From the NCBI RefSeq assembly GCF_001753205.1, contig NZ_CP017560.1, positions 2,170,001-2,234,000 on the forward strand: a DNA stretch of 64,000 nucleotides, given 5' to 3'. Below are positions 35,141 through 44,292 of the stretch, piece after piece. Origin of the DNA: Sporosarcina ureilytica (GTDB taxonomy: Bacteria > Bacillota > Bacilli > Bacillales_A > Planococcaceae). The notes beneath the pieces were generated by a model that worked only from the letters and a program-made list of their open reading frames with translations, was not told the DNA's origin and did not search any database. Position numbers and translations under genes: made by a program. Positions within the stretch are counted from its first letter, which is position 1. Every line of letters begins with the position of its first letter.

Positions 35141-37300
35141 TTATTTCTTACTGCTATCCATTTCTTCTTTATTTACTTCTTCATCTGAAAACTTATTATG
35201 TATCCACAAAAACTGCCTAGCGAGCTCTTCATTTCTTGGTACATCCAAGAATTCAGGATAACGTTCATCTATTACCAAATCATCATAGACTTCATTTATA
35301 GTATCCACTATAATAGTTGGATCTAAAACTTTTTGAATTGCATCATAATTGTCTCTACGAAAACTTGATTTTCTTGAACCAAATTCTCCAAATGCAGTTG
35401 GAGTATAAGAATTAAGTAACTCGAACACAAAATTCTTGTCAGTACGTATTTTTCTTGTGATTATATTTGTTGCCTCTTGGGACTTCCCATATTCATTCCA
35501 AATTGATAGTACATGGGGAAAGTTCTGTATTTTTTCAACGTCAATATGGTCTATGTTACTCAACTCAAAAGTTATTCTTTTGGCCAGAATGCCTGCTAAT
35601 TTTGCGTATTCTTCGCCAGAGAAACCTCGAGGGTTTGGATGTTCCTCTGTATCTCTTCTGAACCAAGTAAAGCATGCAGTAGCGAAATATAAGGTGTCTG
35701 CATTAAAGATTACATCTTTCGCTAACTTGAACTGCTCTTCTTTACTTTTCAGATTTTCTATACAGTCACCAGTGAACATTGCTCCTTGTCCAAAAGTATT
35801 CATTGACCTAATAAACTGAACTGGATTAGGAAAATTACTACCTATCTTCGCTATAGAAATTGCTAAATTTCTGGACTGTAATAAAGTAAAATTTTTACTT
35901 AACCTTCTTAACTTTGAAATGAAAGTTTCTGCATTCTTATCAGACAAAATCGCTTTAATTTTATTTACAATCTCTTCTTCAGAATGATCCTCACTAAATA
36001 TTAACAATTCATTAATTGCTAAATCTGAAACATCTTTAGTGGATATTGCATATGTGAAGTATCTTTGAAAATATTGCGGAGAGCATATTCTCTGCTTTTC
36101 ACTCCATATTAATTCCGAGCTTCCACCATAATAATTATTACCAAAAACGCTGTTGAGCCTAGGAAAGAGAAAGCATAACAAGTCTATAATTTGTTCCATT
36201 TCCTCTTGTGTAAATTCATTTAAGGCAGATTCAATTCGCTCTTTCCTTCTTGATTTTTCCTTTTGGTCAGTGCCATAGCTACTTGTACTATCTTTCAAAA
36301 ATAAACTCCTATTGTCTCGAATTAAAGCATAAAATTCTGGCAAAAGAACCCTAATTCCTTCAATTAACATTAAATCAACAACATTGGCTTCACTTTTTAG
36401 CATAGGCAAGGAAAACATCAGAATATTTGAATACAACTTTGCTTGTCTAGGTGTCTTCAAATGTACCTCTAATCCTTTAGAGAAATTGCTAAAAAATTGC
36501 CTAACATCTTCCTCTGTTAATACGATATTAGAGAAGTTTAATACTTGGTCAATTTCATTAAAGCAAAAGTTTCTTAAATCTTCGCTTTCTATTGAAGGAA
36601 GTTCTAATGGAACCTGAATTATTTTTTCTAAAAATGAATTTCCCGTCCCTATAGTATTATCACCGTATCGTTCTTGTAATGCTGACGATACTACATATTT
36701 ATCAAATGCTAATACATAGGCTGTATATTTAAAATCTGCTGTTAACTTAACTAATCTAAACACAGCATGTATTTCATTTTTTTCAAGTCTATCAATATCA
36801 TCTATAAGTATTACTACTCTTTTTTTCTCCTCTTCTAAAAGTCTTTCAATTCGTTCTCTTAATTCTTCAATATCTGCACCAGAAAAGAACGATTTTACTC
36901 CTTCTGCAACTCCCTCGTTACCAAGAACAGAAGCAAGTGGCTTACCGTACTTCTCAATAAGGCTGCCTATTCTTTCCTTTCCCGTTTCTATAGACCTATC
37001 AATCGCTGTAGCCAAGTCATTGAAGAAATTAATGAGCATTTGGTCTTCGTCACCAAATCTCCATGGATTAAATTTTAAACAAACGACGTTTTCCTCTGTT
37101 TGAAGTTCACCTTCTATAAAGTTTAATACAGAGGTTTTCCCGTCACCCCAGGCACCATATATTCCTATTACAATACTACTCGAATCATTTCTTTTAGCTA
37201 TTACATTGGCCACTCTCTGTGAAAATGGAAAACGATTAAATTTGTCAAGGGCAGCATCATATATTGGAGCATCCGATGAATAGTTATGCGGCGGCTTCAT
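35141..37300 (-). CDS. KAP-family P-loop NTPase
   Basis: 719 residues. Walker A GAWGDGKTS is at residues 49-57 and Walker B VVILIDDIDRL near 165, the diagnostic pair of KAP NTPases, followed by DKYVVSSALQERYG. No clear membrane pair is inserted, so it is of the soluble type. KAP proteins are frequent in anti-phage systems (for example as the core of RloF/retron-like or PifA-like modules), but activity is unknown here. AAGGAGG precedes the ATG. It is a single gene on its own transcript next to SieB-like and Kiwa genes. Confidence 0.88.
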   Translation of the reverse strand: MKPPHNYSSDAPIYDAALDKFNRFPFSQRVANVIAKRNDSSSIVIGIYGAWGDGKTSVLNFIEGELQTEENVVCLKFNPWRFGDEDQMLINFFNDLATAIDRSIETGKERIGSLIEKYGKPLASVLGNEGVAEGVKSFFSGADIEELRERIERLLEEEKKRVVILIDDIDRLEKNEIHAVFRLVKLTADFKYTAYVLAFDKYVVSSALQERYGDNTIGTGNSFLEKIIQVPLELPSIESEDLRNFCFNEIDQVLNFSNIVLTEEDVRQFFSNFSKGLEVHLKTPRQAKLYSNILMFSLPMLKSEANVVDLMLIEGIRVLLPEFYALIRDNRSLFLKDSTSSYGTDQKEKSRRKERIESALNEFTQEEMEQIIDLLCFLFPRLNSVFGNNYYGGSSELIWSEKQRICSPQYFQRYFTYAISTKDVSDLAINELLIFSEDHSEEEIVNKIKAILSDKNAETFISKLRRLSKNFTLLQSRNLAISIAKIGSNFPNPVQFIRSMNTFGQGAMFTGDCIENLKSKEEQFKLAKDVIFNADTLYFATACFTWFRRDTEEHPNPRGFSGEEYAKLAGILAKRITFELSNIDHIDVEKIQNFPHVLSIWNEYGKSQEATNIITRKIRTDKNFVFELLNSYTPTAFGEFGSRKSSFRRDNYDAIQKVLDPTIIVDTINEVYDDLVIDERYPEFLDVPRNEELARQFLWIHNKFSDEEVNKEEMDSSKK

Positions 37301-37988
37301 TTACAAAATCCTCCTTCATTTAACAATATAAATCCATGCTTGAAATTTTTCTGCTGTTCTTCTTAATATATAATATCAAATAACCATAATCCTTCCCTAA
37401 AATATTAAAATCAGTTTTGGTATAAAGGTTTATCTATTTCTATCTCATCTAAAATAACATATGAAAGACTTTTAAAGTACATCTCTTTTTCTTTATTTCA
37501 TCACAGGTATAACTAAGTAAATCACATCTTATATCCAGTTTGACCTTCAAATAACATTATAACATTGACTCTTTTGTATTATGGCAATTCTTTACTCAGA
37601 TCACTTACAACCGCAATATAAATGATTTATTACAATCTAACTAAATTTCTTTTCTCAGATATGTCATACAAATATATTTTAAATTTTTTGCCCTCAAAGT
37701 TTGATAAATATAATAGAAAGAAGAATGGGGAGAAAAGAGACGAAGAGAAATCAAAAAAACATTGATAAAGTATTGATCATATTGAACTACCCTTAGAATA
37801 AACATAGTTATATCAGGGTTTAGTATGAGAAAGATATTGAAAAAGAGATAAAAAAACCCGGAATCCTATTGAGGAAAACCGGGACAATATTGAGTTAAAC
37901 ATGGGAATCGTAAATGTTTATTATAATTGAAACACGAAAAATTGAGTTAAAAATCGGTAATGTTTATTATGCCTAGAAATTGTTTATT
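37301..37988. other. Long AT-rich intergenic stretch with repeats
   Basis: No gene seen. 37857-37889 is a hairpin (CCCGG...CCGGG) like that at 9962-9990, and ATTGAGTTAAA..ATGTTTATTAT occurs twice (about 37890-37925 and 37942-37972). The upstream edge holds the promoter region of the KAP gene. Confidence 0.5.
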
Positions 37989-39371
37989 TTAGTTAGACAA
38001 TGCACTCACCAACAACCCCACTACTTCTACGTGATAAGTCTGGGGGAACATATCAACCGGTTGGACCTTCTTCAACGCATAACCAAACTCCTTCAAATGC
38101 ACAATATCTTCCGCAAATGTTTCCGGATTACAAGACACATAAACGATGCGTTCTGGTTGCGCACGCCCGATTCGGCGCATCACTTTCCCGCCTGCACCTG
38201 AGCGCGGTGGATCTAATAACAATAGTTCAGGCTTGCCAAATTCCTGCAGCACTTCGTCAATCCCGTGCCGCGCATCTTTTGCTAAAAAGCTCGTATTGTC
38301 AACGTTGTTATCACTTGCATTTCTTTTTGCCGATGCGATAGATGCTTCCACAAGTTCAATACCTGCCAGCTCTTTCACACGGCTCGCAAAAGGCAGGGAA
38401 AACGTACCGACCCCACAAAATAGATCAATCATTTTTTCTGTTTCTTTCGGCTTACCCATTTCAATCGCCAGCTCAATTAATTGCTTCGCTTGTACAGGGT
38501 TTGGTTGGAAAAACGTATCGAACCATAGACGGAATTGATAGCCCATAATTTCATCGTAAATAAAATCTCTTCCGTGTAACAGATGCGTTTCTTCCGCCTG
38601 CGAACGATCCGCTAAATCACGGTTTTCCAGCCATAATAAACTTTTCACAGTCGGGAATTTCGTTTCGATTCTTGACACGAGATCTTGGATACCCGCCACT
38701 TCATCGGGCCCTGCCGTCGCAAAAATCGCTAGCATAATTTCACCCGTTACAAACGACTGTCTCACCATCACGAATCGAAGTAATCCCTCAACTGTTTCTT
38801 TATTATAGCCCGTTAATTCATGCGCTTTTACCCAATCGGCCACCTCAAGTACAGCTTCTTTCATTTCTGGCTTCATGATGTAACAAGTTTCTAGCGGAAT
38901 GACATTTAAATAATTACCTTTTTCATGTAAACCAAGTGAACCATCTGGCGCAAAAGTAAACTCCATTTTATTACGGTACGTCCAAGGATTTTCCATGCCG
39001 ATCGTTTCTTCTACTAACTCAGCATCAAAGCCTTCTTTTTCTAAATACCCTTTTACCGCATTCGTTTTCTGACGTAATTGTCCCTCATAAGAAAGATGTT
39101 GCCACGAACAACCGCCACATTTTTCAAAATGCGGACAACGCGCTTCGACGCGGTCCGGATGCGTCTGAACAAATTGGTCAACGCTTGTTTGCCATTTTCT
39201 ACGTATCGCATGCTCAACCGTTACTTCCACTTCTTCACCGGGAATCGCATAAGGAATCATCAAATGCAATCGACTCTCGTTCCCCCGTTTCGTTTTCCGC
39301 ATCGTCACTGACTCGCCGACCCCGCGATTATCAAAATGGTCAACTTTTACTTTAAAACGCTTCCCTATCAT
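37989..39371 (-). CDS. rlmD: 23S rRNA (uracil-C5)-methyltransferase, RlmD/RlmCD type
   Basis: 460 residues: TRAM domain at the N-terminus, iron-sulfur cluster motif in CPHFEKCGGCSWQH, SAM-binding DLFCGVGTFSLPFA and the catalytic Cys in VYVSCNPETFAEDI preceded by LLLDPPRSGAGG. It methylates U747/U1939 of 23S rRNA as in Bacillus YefA. It is a housekeeping gene marking the far edge of the defence island. Confidence 0.95.
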   Translation of the reverse strand: MIGKRFKVKVDHFDNRGVGESVTMRKTKRGNESRLHLMIPYAIPGEEVEVTVEHAIRRKWQTSVDQFVQTHPDRVEARCPHFEKCGGCSWQHLSYEGQLRQKTNAVKGYLEKEGFDAELVEETIGMENPWTYRNKMEFTFAPDGSLGLHEKGNYLNVIPLETCYIMKPEMKEAVLEVADWVKAHELTGYNKETVEGLLRFVMVRQSFVTGEIMLAIFATAGPDEVAGIQDLVSRIETKFPTVKSLLWLENRDLADRSQAEETHLLHGRDFIYDEIMGYQFRLWFDTFFQPNPVQAKQLIELAIEMGKPKETEKMIDLFCGVGTFSLPFASRVKELAGIELVEASIASAKRNASDNNVDNTSFLAKDARHGIDEVLQEFGKPELLLLDPPRSGAGGKVMRRIGRAQPERIVYVSCNPETFAEDIVHLKEFGYALKKVQPVDMFPQTYHVEVVGLLVSALSN

Positions 39372-39534
39372 CTATAAAACACCCTTCTATCTATCTTCAA
39401 CAGTTCATAAATCGTTTATCGCAAAAATGAATCCAATACTATTCATTTTACACGAAGGAACAGATCTGAACAACGGTACCCCTGAATTAAATAGAACGAT
39501 ACATACAAAAACGTTTCAGAAGTCTCAACTTCTT

Positions 39535-40254
39535 TTAAACTAATTTCATATAGTGCTCGACAAATTCGGGATAGTCTTTTAAGTCTTTCTTACCTTTTTC
39601 ACTAATTGCATAGACGCCTCTTTCTACTCTTTCAAACCATTCGTCGTAGTTTCTAATGAGTATTCGCGATGTTTTATCTCCAGTACCAATTTCCCGCAAC
39701 ACTTTAGCCGATAATGGACCATGATGGATCAAACAACAAGCGATGTGGATGCAAGTCTCTTTATAGGCAGTCATGATTTTCCTTTGGCTGCTTCCACCTA
39801 CATTAAAATCCCCAGTCCTGCCTTCAATCTCTGCTAATAAACGAGTCCTTCGTTTCTTACTAAGTTGCATACTTTTCACTCTATCAAATGAAACCGGATG
39901 ATGGATTATTTGCAACTGTTCCTTGTTTTTTTGAAATGAAATCACGATTAACCCGACCTCTAATCTCCTCAGCAAATAACAAATATTTCGCCACTTTTGT
40001 GAACGTAAACTATAGGTAGGTTTGGGAATGGCGACATATACCTGATCCGACAGTCGTTGCCTTTTCGTCGCTTGCATGACTAAGTCTAAATTTAACCGCA
40101 TTTTTAATTCGATGATAACCAATTCGTCATCTTTCACGGCCACTACGTCACAATCATGAACCTCCCCGTAAACATCATATCCTTGTTCAGTAAAGTAATT
40201 TTTAACGGGATCATACAAATCAACTTCATACAATTTTGTATCTTTGCCTTTCAT
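39535..40254 (-). CDS. DUF2161-family predicted PD-(D/E)XK nuclease-like protein
   Basis: 239 residues. The core YDVYGEVHDCDVVAVKDDELVIIELKMR has the D-x(n)-ExK arrangement of PD-(D/E)XK nucleases, followed by a winged C-terminal part. The ATG at 40254 is chosen because GGGGGTTG precedes it. DUF2161 proteins are common and uncharacterised in Bacillales. A hairpin (GATAGTATCTCAAATACTATC) sits upstream at 40271-40291. Confidence 0.75.
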   Translation of the reverse strand: MKGKDTKLYEVDLYDPVKNYFTEQGYDVYGEVHDCDVVAVKDDELVIIELKMRLNLDLVMQATKRQRLSDQVYVAIPKPTYSLRSQKWRNICYLLRRLEVGLIVISFQKNKEQLQIIHHPVSFDRVKSMQLSKKRRTRLLAEIEGRTGDFNVGGSSQRKIMTAYKETCIHIACCLIHHGPLSAKVLREIGTGDKTSRILIRNYDEWFERVERGVYAISEKGKKDLKDYPEFVEHYMKLV

Positions 40255-40287
40255 TTGAATCAACCCCCACTGATAGTATCTCAAATA

Positions 40288-40458
40288 CTATCGGTTAAGC
40301 ACAATTTTCTCCTTTTGAACATGTGTAAGATATGAGAAAAACACAAAAATGCTAGTTCCAATAACACAAGAACTAGCGAATATAGAAATACTGGGACGAT
40401 AATTCAATCTTTTTCCTCTTTCATTAAAATTATCAAATTGACTTTTTTTCTTGAACAT
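40288..40458 (-). CDS. Possible small membrane protein (second array)
   Basis: 56 residues from ATG 40458 with a basic first half and one hydrophobic segment (ISIFASSCVIGTSIFVFFSYL). The palindrome at 40459-40520 touches the start codon and no ribosome binding site is visible, so translation is doubtful. Confidence 0.3.
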   Translation of the reverse strand: MFKKKSQFDNFNERGKRLNYRPSISIFASSCVIGTSIFVFFSYLTHVQKEKIVLNR

Positions 40459-40520
40459 ATTCTGGCTATTAAACGGAAACGGGCACGATCCTTGTCTCAT
40501 GAGCGCACCCGTTAGTTTAA
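40459..40520 (-). repeat. Cassette palindrome
   Basis: ATTCTGGCTATTAAACGG at the left, inner GGGCACG/GAGCGCACC, right end GCGCACCCGTTAGTTTAAG; 12 bases from the stop codon of the next gene. Confidence 0.7.
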
Positions 40521-40531
40521 GAAGCTATTGT

Positions 40532-41377
40532 TTATTTTCTCTTGTTCTTCAGTCTTTCTGTTAAATCATTAAATTCTTGGGATACATCTAGCATTGGTAT
40601 TTTTTCAGTTAACGAAATCCCCTTTTGAATAGATTTAGAAGCTTCTTCAAATTTTTCGGCTTTAATTTGGGCATCTGCCAGGGAATACCAATAAAACCAG
40701 GCATCCATTTCAGAAATTTTATCTCTATAAAACCTGTCAATTTTTGGATAATATTTGGAATATAATTCTTTATCATAAACTAACTTTTCATCATTCCATT
40801 TTAGTACATCAACTAAATAACTATCACCAACATACTTTTGCCAAACCGCTATACCGACTTTTGGATTTCCTTTCACAATGTCAATTTTATGGTAAGGAAC
40901 ATCAGCAATCTTTTTGAATGAGTTGTTAACCCATTGGAAAACTTCAAGTTCGCTTCCTATGTCTGCACCAATCGTTACACCGAATAAATATTCTTTTGTA
41001 CCATCACCAGTAATATCTGCCAAACTTGAAAAATCCAAACCCACTCCTTTCTGCCTTGTTTCCCAAACTTTCCGCCAATCAGCATTTTCCTTTTTTAGTA
41101 CGATTGCACCAAAGTGAGAAGGGGAAGGCTGTACTTTTTCTTTTATTTCAAAAGTAAAGATTATTTCTTTCTGCCCGTCGTGATTAAAGTCATAGAGTTG
41201 AATTGGCTGAGTGGAGGAAGGCTTTTCAGGACTTATAAGCGACGAGTTCGGTGGCATAAATTCCTTAATAATTTTTATTAAGTCTTTTTTCTGGTCCTGA
41301 TTAGCGTGAACAGTAATCAAAATAAAGTTAATTGCCGCGAGTGGTAGCAAGATTAGAAGCATTATTTTCTTCATCAA
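40532..41377 (-). CDS. Secreted protein with FG-GAP-like repeats
   Basis: 281 residues with a signal peptide (about 1-25, ending VHANQ). Two short repeats, YDFNHDGQKEIIFTF and ADITGDGTKEYLFGV, have the Dx(D/N)xDG calcium-loop pattern of FG-GAP/VCBS blades. The C-terminal 70 residues form a helical pair like a tetratricopeptide unit (DAQIKAEKFEEASKSIQKGI). Function unknown. The upstream sequence has GGGGACAG before the ATG. Its 3' end is near a cassette palindrome. Confidence 0.7.
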   Translation of the reverse strand: MMKKIMLLILLPLAAINFILITVHANQDQKKDLIKIIKEFMPPNSSLISPEKPSSTQPIQLYDFNHDGQKEIIFTFEIKEKVQPSPSHFGAIVLKKENADWRKVWETRQKGVGLDFSSLADITGDGTKEYLFGVTIGADIGSELEVFQWVNNSFKKIADVPYHKIDIVKGNPKVGIAVWQKYVGDSYLVDVLKWNDEKLVYDKELYSKYYPKIDRFYRDKISEMDAWFYWYSLADAQIKAEKFEEASKSIQKGISLTEKIPMLDVSQEFNDLTERLKNKRK

Positions 41378-41402
41378 TCTGTCCCCTTTTCACACCGGAA
41401 TC

Positions 41403-41613
41403 TCAAAGATTGTAATCCCTTATGTTATTTTGTGTAGTATGGACGTATTTAGAAACGGAATACTTCAACAATTTTAGTGCTAACATTTCATTAATTTTGC
41501 ACGATAATCGAATTACAATAAAAGAGTCGACTTCCTTTATGGAATCGACCATTTTTATTTGTTCTTGTTTTTGCAGCCCTGTTTCATTTATGATAATTTC
41601 TCGTTCAACTAAA
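41403..41613 (-). pseudogene. C-terminal gene fragment cut at a palindrome half
   Basis: A frame of about 70 residues (VEREIIINETGLQKQEQIKM to NNIRDYNL) has no start codon of its own; its 5' side runs into the palindrome at 41605-41665. It looks like the tail of a gene whose beginning was replaced. Confidence 0.4.
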
Positions 41614-41665
41614 GCACCCGATTGAAGCGTAGTCCTTATACAATAACCGCGCCCGATTGTTGAAA
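41605..41665 (-). repeat. Two cassette right ends in tandem
   Basis: CAACTAAAGCACCCGATTGAAG is followed 20 bases later by CGCGCCCGATTGTTGAA: two copies of the right conserved end, 37 bases apart, rather than a left and a right one. Confidence 0.65.
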
Positions 41666-41719
41666 AAACATAAATAAAAGTCACTTTCATTAAACTTTGC
41701 AAGTCGTGAATTCACCAAA

Positions 41720-41803
41720 TTAAGAGACTTCCTGATTTTTTCTAATTCCCATATAAATAAAAAGAGCCCCGACAATAAAGAAGAAAAAGCCCTCTGAAAA
41801 CCC
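41720..41803 (-). pseudogene. Short membrane-protein tail
   Basis: A 27-residue frame with a hydrophobic stretch (FFFFIVGALFIYMGI) and a stop, preceded directly by an in-frame TAA and lacking a start codon. Likely remnant. Confidence 0.3.
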
Positions 41804-41884
41804 TTAATTTGTGTCAAGATACTTATAGTGGTTTAAACTTTCACGACAGTTTCATGTACTGGTACGCGATAATCTAGTAAATAA

Positions 41885-41922
41885 AAAAGACTGTCACAGA
41901 AAATCAGTTTTCACTGACTTTC
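41885..41922 (-). terminator. Second hairpin after the catabolic operon
   Basis: On the minus strand CAGAAAGTCAGT pairs with ACTGATTTTCTG, and TCTTTTTT follows shortly. Confidence 0.6.
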
Positions 41923-41957
41923 TGGATAGCCCACATTTTTTTATGATGAATTATTGG

Positions 41958-42000
41958 AACTGACTTACCTTTATGCCCCGTTCATAAAGGTAAATCAGTT
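41958..42000 (-). terminator. Terminator overlapping the aminotransferase stop codon
   Basis: On the minus strand AACTGATTTACCTTTAT pairs with ATAAAGGTAAGTCAGTT (one mismatch); the TGA stop codon is inside the left arm. A run of seven T follows some 12 bases on. Confidence 0.7.
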
Positions 42001-43119
42001 CACCTCTTTCAAGTACTCCGAAAATTTTTCAAGACCTTCCGTCAACACCTTAGTCGAACAACAATAACCAATACGGACTGTCCCTTCTAAACCAAAACAA
42101 CTGCCTGGGGCAATAAAAGTGCCACTGTCGTTATATAAATTAATACAAAATTCTTCCGAAGATATTTTTGAATCATATTTAAGAATAGCAGTTGTCCCCC
42201 CTTCAGGTTTAATATACGAAATCTTATCTTCATTACTAACCCAATCATCTAAAATCCGTAAATTATCACGGGCTATCTTTAAATTTCGCTCCATTATTTT
42301 GTCATAGTTCGTTAACGCATGTACAGCCAAAAGATCATCGAGCATTCCATTACTAATTGTCGTATAATCCCGGCGTGTAATACATTTTTGTATAACTTCT
42401 TCTGAAGCGACTATCCATCCTAATCTTAGACCTGCTAAAGAAAGTGATTTTGACATACTTCCTGTGCTAATTCCTTTTTCATATAAATCTGCAATAGCCG
42501 GTATTTCTGCTTCAGGATTTTGCCATATCCCTCTATAAACTTCATCGCAAAGAAGATATGAATCGTTTATGCGTGCAATTTCTACAATCTTTTTTAAATA
42601 ATCTGCATCCATTACTGATCCAGTTGGATTATTGGGATTGTTAATAATAATTAACTTTGTTTTTGAAGTTACTAACGACTCTAATTCTTCCAAATCTGGT
42701 AAATATCTATTTTCATAAGTTAATGGCAGATGTTTAACAACCGCCCCAAAGGATTCTGGAACTGAGTGTAACTGTTGGTAAGTCGGATCTACACAAACGA
42801 CCTCATCACCTGGTTCAATTAGTGAATACAACAGTAAGAAATTCGCACCGATTGCTCCGTTCATTGATAAAACGTTTTCAGGTTTCATTGTTTTATACAA
42901 ATTGGCTACATTTTCCTTAAACCTAGGGGAGCCAGTAATATGTCCATACGATAATCTAAGTTTAGAAATAGAATGGAAGTATTCATCATATGAATCTCCA
43001 GATAACGTTATTAATTCTTCCATAGTTAAGGAATCCACACATGTTTCCGCTAGGTTATATACCGCATCATCTTCATACTCATTCATCCACTCTTCAATTG
43101 CAAATTGTTTAATCTTCAA
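41995..43119 (-). CDS. PLP-dependent aminotransferase (class I/II fold)
   Basis: 374 residues. The PLP lysine is in SMSKSLSLAGLRLGW and the cofactor Asn in NNPNNPTG, with SYLLCDEVYRG carrying the pyridine-binding Asp; LRLSYGHITGSPRFKENVA marks the N-terminal part. Start is TTG after AAAGGGG. It is the last gene of a six-gene operon. Similar enzymes act on arginine-type or other amino acids; substrate not deducible. Confidence 0.85.
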   Translation of the reverse strand: MKIKQFAIEEWMNEYEDDAVYNLAETCVDSLTMEELITLSGDSYDEYFHSISKLRLSYGHITGSPRFKENVANLYKTMKPENVLSMNGAIGANFLLLYSLIEPGDEVVCVDPTYQQLHSVPESFGAVVKHLPLTYENRYLPDLEELESLVTSKTKLIIINNPNNPTGSVMDADYLKKIVEIARINDSYLLCDEVYRGIWQNPEAEIPAIADLYEKGISTGSMSKSLSLAGLRLGWIVASEEVIQKCITRRDYTTISNGMLDDLLAVHALTNYDKIMERNLKIARDNLRILDDWVSNEDKISYIKPEGGTTAILKYDSKISSEEFCINLYNDSGTFIAPGSCFGLEGTVRIGYCCSTKVLTEGLEKFSEYLKEVN

Positions 43120-43134
43120 TTGTATCCATCCCCT

Positions 43135-44241
43135 TTATTCCACTGTTTTATGAACTTCAGTTAATTCTCCCACTAGTTCTTCATCCACTTGCACACCTAA
43201 TCCAGGCAAGTCAGGAAATTGTAATACGTCCCCCTCAAAAACCACTGTATCTACATCCCGTGAAAACATAAACGGGCCGACAAGTTCATTGGTCTGAATT
43301 ATTCTCCTCGCTATCGATAGGTGTGCCCCGGCCATTGTCCCAATCGCTGACTCCACCATGGATCCTAGTTGACATGGCATACCTGAAACTTCGGCCATAT
43401 TGGCAATCGCTAAAGACGGATAAATGCCACCAGCTTTCATAAGTTTAATGTTTACCATATCCGCTGAACGATTTCGGATTACATTTAATAGACCTTGCGG
43501 ACTATGTACCCCTTCATCTATCATAATTTTCGCGTGAGAAACGGAGCGTATTTCTTGTAGTGATAAAATATCGTCAGCTAATACAGGCTGCTCATACCAC
43601 TCGACAAGACAATCTTTTGTATTTTTAATTACAGTAAGAGCACCAATTCTATCCCAGCCTTGGTTTGCATCTACTCTTAACTTAACTTCTTTCGGGATTG
43701 CATTTCGAACCGCACGAATTCTTTCGATATCAGTTTCTACATCGGTTCCCACTTTTATTTTAACATTGCTAAACCCTTCGCTAACAATCCGACGTGCATC
43801 CTCTGACATTTCAATTGGCGATTTTATGCTTATAACTTGTGGAGCAGTTAGTTTCTCGTTTGCTTGTCCGCCAATAAGTTGATACACAGGCTGATTTGTT
43901 ATTTTCCCCATTAAATCGTACAATGCACAATCAATTGCTGCTTTAGCTGATGGATTCCCCCAAATTTTCTTATTCATTTTATGATGAATAAGTTCAATTT
44001 GAAATGGATTTAAATCGATTAGTAAGGGGCCTAATTCATTTTTTAACACTTCAACGACTGTGTGCTCTGTTTCCCCAGTAACATGTTGATCAGGAACAGC
44101 CTCACCCCAACCTATCAATCCATTTTGCAATTCAATTTTCACTAAAATAACCGGCATATTTTCATACCGATCATACGAAATAATAAATGGTTCTTTTAAA
44201 GGCAAGTATATTATATATATATCGACTTTTTTAATTCGCAT
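43135..44241 (-). CDS. Enolase-superfamily racemase/epimerase/dehydratase
   Basis: 368 residues with the capping domain and a TIM-barrel carrying the MLE-type residues: Lys in NVKIKVGTD, Asp in LRVDANQGW, Glu in WYEQPV and Asp in IMIDEGV, followed by VNIKLMKAGGI for the second catalytic Lys. This K-x-K plus K set fits racemases, epimerases and dehydratases of the muconate lactonizing enzyme subgroup. Next to an ornithine-cyclodeaminase-like and a dehydratase-like gene, an N-substituted or hydroxylated amino acid substrate is plausible. Confidence 0.87.
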   Translation of the reverse strand: MRIKKVDIYIIYLPLKEPFIISYDRYENMPVILVKIELQNGLIGWGEAVPDQHVTGETEHTVVEVLKNELGPLLIDLNPFQIELIHHKMNKKIWGNPSAKAAIDCALYDLMGKITNQPVYQLIGGQANEKLTAPQVISIKSPIEMSEDARRIVSEGFSNVKIKVGTDVETDIERIRAVRNAIPKEVKLRVDANQGWDRIGALTVIKNTKDCLVEWYEQPVLADDILSLQEIRSVSHAKIMIDEGVHSPQGLLNVIRNRSADMVNIKLMKAGGIYPSLAIANMAEVSGMPCQLGSMVESAIGTMAGAHLSIARRIIQTNELVGPFMFSRDVDTVVFEGDVLQFPDLPGLGVQVDEELVGELTEVHKTVE

Positions 44242-44292
44242 GGTGAATCCCCCCTATTACTTATGCCACGATATAAACCTACTTGAATACAG

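Noticed and set aside
41605-41817. 70-residue open frame on the minus strand
   Set aside because: It crosses the palindrome and lies in a different frame from the plausible membrane-protein tail; composition is not protein-like.
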